From an uncultured Bacteroidota bacterium (GTDB taxonomy: Bacteria; Bacteroidota; Bacteroidia; Chitinophagales; Chitinophagaceae), in contig CAIRSV010000098.1 in NCBI GenBank assembly GCA_903881265.1, positions 1 to 29,659 of the forward strand: a stretch of DNA of 29,659 bases. The letters are read 5' to 3'. The position numbers were made by a program, and so were the translations under genes. Position 1 is the first letter of the stretch; every line of letters begins with the position of its first letter. Shown piece by piece: positions 1-5,489 of this stretch. The notes beneath the pieces are model-generated. The model was not told the origin of the DNA and ran no database searches. It saw only the letters and a program-made list of their open reading frames with translations.

Positions 1-122
1 CCCAAGCAATAGGAAAATTTCGTTCACAACCTATTTATTGCAGTCGTGACTGCCATACCTTGATGCTATTTTTATACCATCACATACTCATTTGTAGTGA
101 CATACGACGGCGCATTCCTTTT

Positions 123-139
123 AAAGCAAGCCTTGCTTT
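123..139. repeat. perfect 8-bp inverted repeat, possible operator
   Basis: AAAGCAAG, one C, then CTTGCTTT. A 1-nt spacer is too short for a full RNA hairpin, so if functional this is more likely a site for a dimeric DNA-binding protein. It lies about 105 bp upstream of the -7 element at 243-250. It may be chance. Confidence 0.3.
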
Positions 140-242
140 TAATTTTCGTTGAAAGCCGCTATCATCAACGATAGACAGATTATCGTGCATAAATGAATGG
201 ATAACCTAATTCAGTAATTCACGCAGTTTCAACTTTTCAAAT

Positions 243-250
243 TACTTTTG
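243..250 (+). promoter_or_regulatory. Bacteroidota -7 promoter element (TACTTTTG)
   Basis: This is a perfect match to TANNTTTG. It ends 4 nt before the GTG at 255, so the transcript would begin at or next to the start codon (leaderless), or the true start is further downstream. Confidence 0.6.
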
Positions 251-254
251 CGCC

Positions 255-899
255 GTGCAAAAAACTAACTCCCCCGCGAGGATAACAGCTCGGTTCGTCT
301 CCATTCTTTTCCATCCGGTGTTTGTTCCGGCCATGATCTACGCCTTTCTATTGGTATGTTCACCTGATTTGCTTTTTGGTGTGCCGGCTAAAACACAGGC
401 ATGGTGGCTTGTCATTATCAGTTATATCACAATTACCTTTCCTTTGTTGGTTGTTTTTTTACTATGGCGCCTAAAATTTATCGACTCTATGTTGATGCAA
501 GGCACCAATGAACGTTATGGCCCCTTGATCGCTTCCATGTTATTTTATTTCTGGACCTTTTGGTTATTTCATCATCAGTTTCAGGCACCGATGCTGTTAC
601 AAAGTTTCCTGTTAGGCGTATTTCTTACCACGGTCTTTTTATTTCTGGCAACCATCTTTTTCAAAATCAGTCTGCATGCCGGTGCTTGGGGCAGTGTGGT
701 TGTATTTGCAATTAGCTGTATGTTCCACAACATACATCTATCGGCGCTACTCACCTTACTTTCAATACTCATAGCTGGCTGTGTAGGGGCTTCGCGCCTT
801 TACTTGCAGGCACACGAAAAACGTCAATTGTACAGTGGTTATATCGTTGGTGCGATTGGGCAATTGTTGGCCTACCTTATTTGTAAAACATTTATTTAA
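255..899 (+). CDS. PAP2-like integral membrane protein
   Basis: A 214-residue protein, mostly hydrophobic, with about six predicted membrane segments. The C-terminal part, with SRLYLQAHEK followed by a helix of YSGYIVG type, resembles the last motif of PAP2 (type 2 phosphatidic acid phosphatase) proteins (SRxxxxxHxxxDxxxG). The expected Asp is not in place and the middle SGH motif is not obvious (LHAGAWGS is the nearest), so this is either a divergent or a catalytically inactive member. The start is GTG directly after a perfect -7 element. The next Met is residue 26 and would remove part of the first hydrophobic segment. comB follows after 5 nt, so the two are probably co-transcribed. The lipid or phosphate role is inferred only from the fold resemblance. 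Confidence 0.7.
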   Translation: MQKTNSPARITARFVSILFHPVFVPAMIYAFLLVCSPDLLFGVPAKTQAWWLVIISYITITFPLLVVFLLWRLKFIDSMLMQGTNERYGPLIASMLFYFWTFWLFHHQFQAPMLLQSFLLGVFLTTVFLFLATIFFKISLHAGAWGSVVVFAISCMFHNIHLSALLTLLSILIAGCVGASRLYLQAHEKRQLYSGYIVGAIGQLLAYLICKTFI

Positions 900-904
900 T
901 CGAC

Positions 905-1624
905 ATGGCATTACCAAAAATTGAAACCTGTCTCTCGCCTTCCTTATTGCATCTGTATGATATCAGTGAAAGTATTGTAGTCATCATTGATGTATTTAGA
1001 GCAACATCCACAATTGCGGCTGCCTTACACAATGGCGCTCTTGAAATCATCCCCGTCGACGATGTGGCCAATTGTATTCGCCTGGGTACTGAAATCAAAA
1101 ACTCAATCACCGCCGGTGAACGTGATGGTCAGGTAGCGCCGGGCTTGCAGCATGGCAATTCGCCCTTGGAATATCCACGTGAATTTATCGAACAAAAATC
1201 GCTTGTTCTCACCACCACCAATGGCACGCGCTTGCTCCATATGTGCAGTGATGCGAGTGAAATCATCACGGGTTCATTCCTCAATTTAGGTGCCGTTTGC
1301 GATTATTTGTCTAGGCAAAATAAACCTGTGTTATTAGCTTGTGCTTCTTGGAAAGACCGATACAATCTTGAAGATTCATTATTTGCCGGAGCAGTGTATG
1401 ATGCCATCGGTCAGCAGTTTGACATGAATTGCGACAGCACCCGCGCGGCTACTCATCTGTATCGTCAGGCAAAGGCGGACCTCTATGGATTTATACAAGA
1501 CAGTTCGCATTTTCTTCGTCTATCGAAATTTGGGTTGCAATACGACATGGAATATTGCTGCAAAATTAATGCGCATAATGTGTTGGTGAAATTAGAAGGC
1601 GAAAAACTCGTGAGAGGAAATTAA
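905..1624 (+). CDS. comB: probable 2-phosphosulfolactate phosphatase (ComB family)
   Basis: A 239-residue protein of the usual length for ComB, an Mg-dependent acid phosphatase that removes phosphate from 2-phospho-3-sulfolactate. Family features visible are the N-terminal IDVFRATSTI block, TAGERDG, the GNSPLEY segment, LTTTNGTR, and the C-terminal segment with DLYGFIQDSSH. ComB belongs to coenzyme M biosynthesis in archaea, but homologues are widespread in bacteria that make no coenzyme M. Here it stands without comA or comC and probably shares a transcript with the PAP2-like gene 5 nt upstream. The family call is firm; the physiological substrate in this organism is not known from the sequence. 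Confidence 0.88.
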   Translation: MALPKIETCLSPSLLHLYDISESIVVIIDVFRATSTIAAALHNGALEIIPVDDVANCIRLGTEIKNSITAGERDGQVAPGLQHGNSPLEYPREFIEQKSLVLTTTNGTRLLHMCSDASEIITGSFLNLGAVCDYLSRQNKPVLLACASWKDRYNLEDSLFAGAVYDAIGQQFDMNCDSTRAATHLYRQAKADLYGFIQDSSHFLRLSKFGLQYDMEYCCKINAHNVLVKLEGEKLVRGN

Positions 1625-1661
1625 TACCATCAAGTCGCCTTGAAAGTAACTTGTAGGCTCA

Positions 1662-1678
1662 GTAAGCAGAGCGCTTAC
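1662..1678. terminator. hairpin in convergent comB/tag junction
   Basis: GTAAGC, loop AGAGC, GCTTAC: a perfect 6-bp stem with a 5-nt loop that includes the tag stop codon. On the plus strand it is followed by a moderately T-rich run (CATTTCTTTACTT), so it could terminate comB. On the minus strand no T run follows. It is weak for an intrinsic terminator. Confidence 0.4.
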
Positions 1679-2244
1679 CATTTCTTTACTTGCTGATACC
1701 GAAAGCATGTTACCAAATGATCATTGACCATACCGGCAGCCTGCATATAGGCATAGCAAATAGTAGATCCTACAAATTTAAATCCGCGTTTGTATAAGGC
1801 CTTACTCATCGCATCGCTTTCGTTGCTCGTAGCCGGAATATTTATTTGATCGGCATGCATAGTATGAATTGTTTTACCATTGACAAATTGCCAGATATAG
1901 TCGTCAAATGTTCCGTATTCTTTCTGTATCGCCATAAAGGCAATGGCATTGCTGACAGTAGCTCGTATCTTTAACTGATTGCGAATGATACCCGCATCCT
2001 GCAATAGATGTTGTATATTCTCTTCATCAAAAGTTGAAATCTTTTTTACATCAAAATCAGCAAAGGCCTTTCTGAAATTTTCTCGTTTGTGTAAGATTGT
2101 TTTCCAGCTGAGTCCGGCTTGAAAGGTATCGAGTATGATAAACTCAATATGTTTTTTATCATCGTGCACCGGAACACCCCATTCGTCATCATGATATTGA
2201 TGCATCAGCAAATCATTGCCAGGCCAAGTACAAGTCTTTTTCAT
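1675..2244 (-). CDS. tag: DNA-3-methyladenine glycosylase I
   Basis: A 189-residue protein matching the size of Tag, the base-excision-repair enzyme that removes 3-methyladenine from alkylated DNA. The N-terminus has the zinc-ligand Cys (C5 in KKTCTWPG), the family block YHDDEWGVPVHDD with the second ligand His, then FQAGLSWKTIL with the conserved Trp. The C-terminal NDHLVTCF supplies the last His and Cys ligands of the zinc snap. FKFVGSTICYAYMQAAGMVNDH is typical of the family. It is alone on the minus strand, convergent with comB. A -7-like element (TAACTTTA) lies 7 nt before the ATG. Confidence 0.95.
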   Translation of the reverse strand: MKKTCTWPGNDLLMHQYHDDEWGVPVHDDKKHIEFIILDTFQAGLSWKTILHKRENFRKAFADFDVKKISTFDEENIQHLLQDAGIIRNQLKIRATVSNAIAFMAIQKEYGTFDDYIWQFVNGKTIHTMHADQINIPATSNESDAMSKALYKRGFKFVGSTICYAYMQAAGMVNDHLVTCFRYQQVKKW

Positions 2245-2251
2245 TGTTGAA

Positions 2252-2259
2252 TAAAGTTA
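2252..2259 (-). promoter_or_regulatory. -7 element of tag (TAACTTTA)
   Basis: Seven of eight positions match, counting the two free ones (last G is A). The gap to the tag ATG is 7 nt, implying a very short or absent leader. Confidence 0.4.
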
Positions 2260-2341
2260 AAAGGCAGATGAAATAAATTCCTCGCATTGCACGATACATT
2301 CAAGACCAACCTAGGCCTTATCGCTTTCTTCGCATCCCTAT

Positions 2342-2716
2342 CTACCTGCTTGAATGCAATGCAATTCTATTTCCTTCCGTATCGACAATGAAGGCATAGT
2401 ATCCTGCGTCTTCACCAATCATTGTTTTAGGTACGATGATTTTTCCTCCGGCTTGTACTAACTTATCTAGCACAAGGTTCACATCCGGATTCGCATTGAG
2501 ATACAACAGTGCACCTGCGCCGCTTGGAATATATCCTTCACCATAGCAGATAGCGCCACTTACACCATCGTCTTCATTTGGGAAAAAAGCCATCTTGTAT
2601 CCCTGTATCTCAGTGGTCTTCATCTCGATACCGAAGATAGTTTCATAAAATTTTCTTGCTCTGTCAAAATCGGTCACAGCTATTTCAAACCAATTGATCA
2701 TATTTTGTGCTTGCAT
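2342..2716 (-). CDS. VOC family protein (glyoxalase/bleomycin resistance fold)
   Basis: A 124-residue single vicinal-oxygen-chelate domain. It has the typical N-terminal strand INWFEIAVTDFDRARKFYE, the middle GAGALLYLNANPDVNLVLDKLVQAGG, and the C-terminal GYYAFIVDTEGNRIALHSS, whose Glu is a usual metal ligand position. Proteins of this subgroup are often annotated as predicted enzymes related to lactoylglutathione lyase, but their substrates are generally unknown. It lies 97 bp upstream of tag on the same strand. A -7-like TATTTTTC lies 18 nt before the first ATG. The alternative start at Met6 (2701) would leave the domain intact. Confidence 0.85.
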   Translation of the reverse strand: MQAQNMINWFEIAVTDFDRARKFYETIFGIEMKTTEIQGYKMAFFPNEDDGVSGAICYGEGYIPSGAGALLYLNANPDVNLVLDKLVQAGGKIIVPKTMIGEDAGYYAFIVDTEGNRIALHSSR

Positions 2717-2734
2717 GCAGCGCTAATTTTGTTG

Positions 2735-2742
2735 GAAAAATA
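2735..2742 (-). promoter_or_regulatory. -7-like element of the VOC gene (TATTTTTC)
   Basis: Matches TANNTTTG except the last base, 18 nt upstream of the ATG at 2716. Confidence 0.35.
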
Positions 2743-2835
2743 CAACGAAATTTGATATGATGACAAAAATGTACTGAATTCCAACCTGATTATGACCGCT
2801 TATCAAGAATTTTTCCAATGGAATTATTTTATTTT

Positions 2836-2843
2836 CACTTTTG
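2836..2843 (+). promoter_or_regulatory. -7-like element of the AIM24-family gene (CACTTTTG)
   Basis: Matches TANNTTTG except the first T, with 16 nt to the ATG at 2860. It lies inside the N-terminal extension of the longest reading frame, which argues against the upstream ATG at 2818 as the translation start. Confidence 0.45.
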
Positions 2844-2859
2844 CAAAAAAATAAAACCA

Positions 2860-3651
2860 ATGAACGCACACGAAATTGATTACACGATTTACGGAGAAGA
2901 GATGCAACATGTCGAGATAGAACTCGACCCCAATGAAACTGCTATTGGTGAAAGTGGCGCTTTTATGATGATGGATGACGGCATAGAAATGCAAACCATC
3001 TTTGGCGATGGATCGCAGCAAGAGAGCGGATTCATGGGCAAACTCTTCTCGGCCGGAAAACGCCTGCTCACAGGTGAAAGTCTTTTTATGACAGCCTTCA
3101 CGAATATTGGTCAAGGGAAAAAGAAAGTGCATTTTGCATCACCTTTTCCAGGGAAAATCATCGCTCTGCATCTCGTCAATTATGGCGGTAAGATTCTCTG
3201 TCAGAAAGATGCTTTTTTATGCGCTGCAAAAGGCGTGAGCATCGGCATCGAATTTCAACGCAAACTAGGTACAGGCATTTTTGGTGGCGAAGGCTTCATT
3301 ATGCAAAAACTCGAAGGAGACGGACTGGCCTTTGTGCACGCAGGCGGACACGTGTTTGAAAAGACCTTGGCACCCGGCGAAGTATTAAAAATTGATACCG
3401 GATGTGTGGTGGCGTATACAAAAGATATCGATTTCGATATACAGTTTATCGGAGGTATTAAAAATGTGGTCTTCGGTGGCGAAGGACTTTTCTTTGCAAC
3501 CTTGCGCGGCCCTGGCACTGTGTGGGTGCAATCGCTTCCCATTAGCCGACTGGCTTCACGCATCATTGCCTATGGTTCGATTGGACGCCGAAAGGAAGAA
3601 GGAAGCCTACTCGGTGGCTTAGGTAATCTGCTGGATGGAGACGGTATTTAA
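2860..3651 (+). CDS. AIM24 / TIGR00266 family protein
   Basis: A 263-residue protein if started at 2860 (MNAHEIDYTIYGEEMQHVEI). The longer frame from 2818 adds 14 residues that run through the probable promoter. It shows the repeated beta-strand and glycine pattern of the family: a GESGAFMMMDDGIEMQT block, ESLFMTAFTN, PGKIIALHL, FLCAAKGVSI, GTGIFGGEGFIMQKLEGDGLAF and a C-terminal GEGLFFATLRGPGTVWVQS. A glycine-rich tail (GSLLGGLGNLLDG) ends the protein. Bacterial members fold as double-stranded beta helices and have no settled function; the eukaryotic relative AIM24 is mitochondrial. It is flanked by divergent and intergenic DNA, so it is probably monocistronic. Confidence 0.88.
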   Translation: MNAHEIDYTIYGEEMQHVEIELDPNETAIGESGAFMMMDDGIEMQTIFGDGSQQESGFMGKLFSAGKRLLTGESLFMTAFTNIGQGKKKVHFASPFPGKIIALHLVNYGGKILCQKDAFLCAAKGVSIGIEFQRKLGTGIFGGEGFIMQKLEGDGLAFVHAGGHVFEKTLAPGEVLKIDTGCVVAYTKDIDFDIQFIGGIKNVVFGGEGLFFATLRGPGTVWVQSLPISRLASRIIAYGSIGRRKEEGSLLGGLGNLLDGDGI

Positions 3652-3718
3652 AGTCATCAAGGTCTCTTAAAAATGAATTACCCCGGAGCAAGCCTCTAGG
3701 TATCAAATACAAATAAAT

Positions 3719-3897
3719 GCTACAGATGCACAGATTGATTCACTCGATTAATTTTTATAATCTGCGAATCTGTGGCAAATAATTTATACCCCTCAATCAC
3801 GCCTTTGCGTGACTAGGAATTCTCTCGATTACATTCAAATAAGCAGCTACAGATGCACAGATTAGAAGACAATCATAATTGTCCTGTATGTCTGTGG
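3719..3897. repeat. two copies of an 18-bp repeat, each followed by a TCTGTGGC box
   Basis: The string GCTACAGATGCACAGATT occurs exactly at 3719-3736 and 3846-3863. Each copy is followed 33-36 bp later by a TCTGTGGC box. In the first copy the arms CAGATGCACAGATT (3723-3736) and AATCTGCGAATCTG (3759-3772) form an imperfect 12/14 inverted repeat. The second has lost most of the right arm (TGTCTGTGG at 3889-3897). This looks like two related units of a dispersed intergenic repeat. Confidence 0.6.
3797..3812. repeat. small hairpin TCACGC-CTTT-GCGTGA
   Basis: A perfect 6-bp stem with a 4-nt loop, between the two repeat units. No T run follows on either strand, so it is not a typical intrinsic terminator. 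Confidence 0.4.
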
Positions 3898-3961
3898 CTC
3901 TTCATGTCATGGCAGACTTCCCATAAAAAGGCGACGAAGCCCATCTTACGTTGGGTGTATT

Positions 3962-4039
3962 GCGGCAACGATTGAAGTGGAAAGCCCGCACCACGTGCTT
4001 TGGCGTGGGCGGACTTGGAGCGAAAAGCGTGTGTGCCGC
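3962..4039. repeat. nested-dyad intergenic element with two TTGRAGYGRAAAGC boxes
   Basis: The outer stem is GCGGCA (3962-3967) with TGCCGC (4034-4039). The central hairpin is CCGCACCACG (3986-3995, one bulged A) with CGTGGGCGG (4004-4012) and an 8-nt loop. Between outer and inner stems lie two direct copies of one box: TTGAAGTGGAAAGC (3972-3985) and TTGGAGCGAAAAGC (4015-4028), 11 of 14 identical. There is no credible coding frame. The build suggests a structured RNA or a mobile repeat. I have a general impression that similar GAAAAGC/GCCGCCC strings occur between genes in other Bacteroidota, but cannot verify it here. Confidence 0.6.
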
Positions 4040-4086
4040 CCAAATAAAATCTGTCTTACTTTTAGAAATGCTTAATAATCCAAATA

Positions 4087-4120
4087 TTTGTACAGACACT
4101 CAATAAGAAATGTATTTTTG
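4087..4120 (+). promoter_or_regulatory. complete Bacteroidota promoter of the arginase gene
   Basis: A -33 TTTG at 4087-4090 and a perfect -7 TATTTTTG at 4113-4120, 22 nt apart, which is the canonical layout. The -7 element ends 6 nt before the ATG at 4127. This places the longer reading frame's first ATG (4088) inside the promoter and rules it out. Confidence 0.75.
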
Positions 4121-4126
4121 TGCCTT

Positions 4127-5074
4127 ATGCGAAATATCAAAATCATTGAAGTAAAATCTGAAATAGGCGCAGGTACACGCGGTGCTAGTCTGGGCGTGGA
4201 TGCATTAAAAATTGCAGCGCTTGATTTTATGAGTAATTTCTTCGTCAACTTTCCAAGCGATGTCGTTGAAACCGAAAATAACTTGTTGTATGAACCAGTT
4301 GAAAGCCCGTATGCCAAGCGTATCAAAGGTGTAAAAACTATGTATGAGCGTGTGGCCAAAGCGGTAGAAACTAATTTAAAATCTGGCTTGTTTCCATTGG
4401 TCTTAGCAGGCGACCACAGCAGCGCAGGCGGTACCATCGCTGGTATTAAAATGGCAAAACCTAAAAGTCGTTTAGGTGTGATATGGATAGATGCCCACGC
4501 CGATATTCATTCGCCGTACACAACACCAAGTGGAAACATGCACGGTATGCCACTCGCTATTTCATTGGCCGAAGATAATTTAGATTGTCAGGTACACCAT
4601 CCCGATGAAGCCACCTTAAAGGTTTGGAACGAATTGAAGAATATCGGAAAGATATGCCCTAAGGTCTTACCTGAAGATATTGTGTATATCGCTCTTCGTG
4701 ACATTGAAAAAGAGGAAGATTATATTCTAAAAAAACTGGGAACCAAAATTATTCCGGTTTCGGAAGTCCGTAAAAAGGGCGTCGAACATGTCGTGCGACA
4801 AACCTTACTGACGCTCAAACAATGCGACGATATTTATGTCTCATTTGATGTGGATAGTCTTGATAGCAGTATTTCGCGCGGCACTGGTACACCGGTACCC
4901 AATGGATTAAAAGAACGAGAAGCAGAGGATTTACTCGCTAGTCTGATGCAAAATCACAAGATCTGTTGTTTTGAAATTACTGAAGTGAATCCAACGCTTG
5001 ACAAGGAAAACCTCATGGCCGAAATCGCATTCAACGTGCTGCAACGAAGTGTGAATATTCTACTGATGAATTAA
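4127..5074 (+). CDS. arginase family protein (probable arginase)
   Basis: A 315-residue protein with all six Mn-ligand positions of the ureohydrolase fold visible: GDHS (D96, H97), DAHAD (D122, H124, D126) and FDVDSLD (D241, D243). The loop after DAHAD, with SGNMHGMPL, is the arginase-type sequence that binds the amino-acid end of arginine, and GTGTPVPNGL and EITEVNPTLD are also typical. Arginase hydrolyses arginine to ornithine and urea. No urease or ornithine-handling genes are nearby, so arginine use as nitrogen source is inference. Agmatinase or formiminoglutamase are less likely alternatives. The start at 4127 is chosen because a perfect promoter covers the upstream alternative. It is convergent with the CxxC protein gene, 15 bp away. 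Confidence 0.88.
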   Translation: MRNIKIIEVKSEIGAGTRGASLGVDALKIAALDFMSNFFVNFPSDVVETENNLLYEPVESPYAKRIKGVKTMYERVAKAVETNLKSGLFPLVLAGDHSSAGGTIAGIKMAKPKSRLGVIWIDAHADIHSPYTTPSGNMHGMPLAISLAEDNLDCQVHHPDEATLKVWNELKNIGKICPKVLPEDIVYIALRDIEKEEDYILKKLGTKIIPVSEVRKKGVEHVVRQTLLTLKQCDDIYVSFDVDSLDSSISRGTGTPVPNGLKEREAEDLLASLMQNHKICCFEITEVNPTLDKENLMAEIAFNVLQRSVNILLMN

Positions 5075-5089
5075 TGTTGTTGATGTGGC

Positions 5090-5296
5090 TTACTCTTTGT
5101 GTTGCCTCCACCATCTAAATCCGATAAAGCCCATCATCAGTAAGGGCAAAGCCGCTAGATACAAGATGCCGGCATTCAACCCGCGGGCACTTTTATCGTC
5201 CAATGACGCAGCGGTTTTGGTACACATCGAACATTGACCAATAGCCTGTCCAACCGACAATGCCATAAAGAGTATAAAGAGTATTCGCTTGAGCAT
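5090..5296 (-). CDS. small CxxC membrane protein
   Basis: 68 residues: an N-terminal signal or anchor helix (residues 1-20), a CSMC pair at about residues 22-25 right after the likely cleavage site, a short polar linker with KTAASLDDKSARGLNAG, and a second hydrophobic helix ending in WWRQHKE. Small proteins with this C-x-x-C-T-K-T-A then G-L-N-x-G-I-L-Y layout occur in many Bacteroidota, but I know no established function. The exported CxxC pair suggests redox chemistry or metal binding outside the membrane, which is inference. The -7-like AAATTTTG (minus strand, 5301-5308) ends 4 nt before the ATG, so the mRNA may be leaderless. Confidence 0.8.
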   Translation of the reverse strand: MLKRILFILFMALSVGQAIGQCSMCTKTAASLDDKSARGLNAGILYLAALPLLMMGFIGFRWWRQHKE

Positions 5297-5300
5297 GATG

Positions 5301-5308
5301 CAAAATTT
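5301..5308 (-). promoter_or_regulatory. -7-like element (AAATTTTG) of the CxxC gene
   Basis: One mismatch to TANNTTTG (the first T). It ends 4 nt upstream of the ATG. A second candidate, ATATTTTG, lies further upstream within TATATTTTGC and would give a normal leader. Confidence 0.35.
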
Positions 5309-5454
5309 GGCAATTAAGTTGGCTTTGCAAAATATATTTTAAGCCCTTAAGTCCTTTCGCAGTGGGCTGTATACCATCCAACGTAAAATAAAATCAAGCC
5401 GATACGGCCTTTTTACCTTAACTTCGCTGATTGCTTTTTTCACAAGGAGAAGGG

Positions 5455-5462
5455 CAATTTTG
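5455..5462 (+). promoter_or_regulatory. -7-like element of the SNF2 gene (CAATTTTG)
   Basis: Matches TANNTTTG except the first T, with a TTG of -33 type at 5431-5433. It covers the TTG at 5460 that would start the longest frame, so translation from the ATG at 5490 is favoured (27-nt leader). Confidence 0.45.
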
Positions 5463-5489
5463 TATCAACAGAAACAACAATTTCGCTCC

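Larger units (their letters stand above)
1..254. other. intergenic / no supported gene
   Basis: I see no convincing gene here. A plus-strand frame is open from base 3 to about 152 and a 36-codon minus-strand ORF overlaps it, but neither has recognisable protein character or a promoter. The only structure is a perfect 8-bp inverted repeat, AAAGCAAG/CTTGCTTT, at 123-139 with a 1-nt spacer. The right end holds the promoter of the gene starting at 255. Confidence 0.6.

Noticed and set aside
75..185. Small basic minus-strand ORF near the left edge
   Set aside because: It has 36 codons, no promoter element upstream and no known similarity; it is compatible with chance.
3697..3900. CRISPR array suggested by the repeated 18-mer
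   Set aside because: There are only two copies, 127 bp apart, with dissimilar spacing content and no cas genes in the window.
3902..4099. 65-codon minus-strand ORF in the repeat-rich gap
   Set aside because: It runs through the nested-dyad element, has no promoter and no recognisable protein features.
4088..4126. Earlier ATG of the arginase frame
   Set aside because: It lies within a complete -33/-7 promoter, and family similarity begins just after the ATG at 4127.
5460..5489. TTG start of the SNF2 frame
   Set aside because: The TTG falls inside the probable -7 element; the ATG at 5490 follows with a normal leader.
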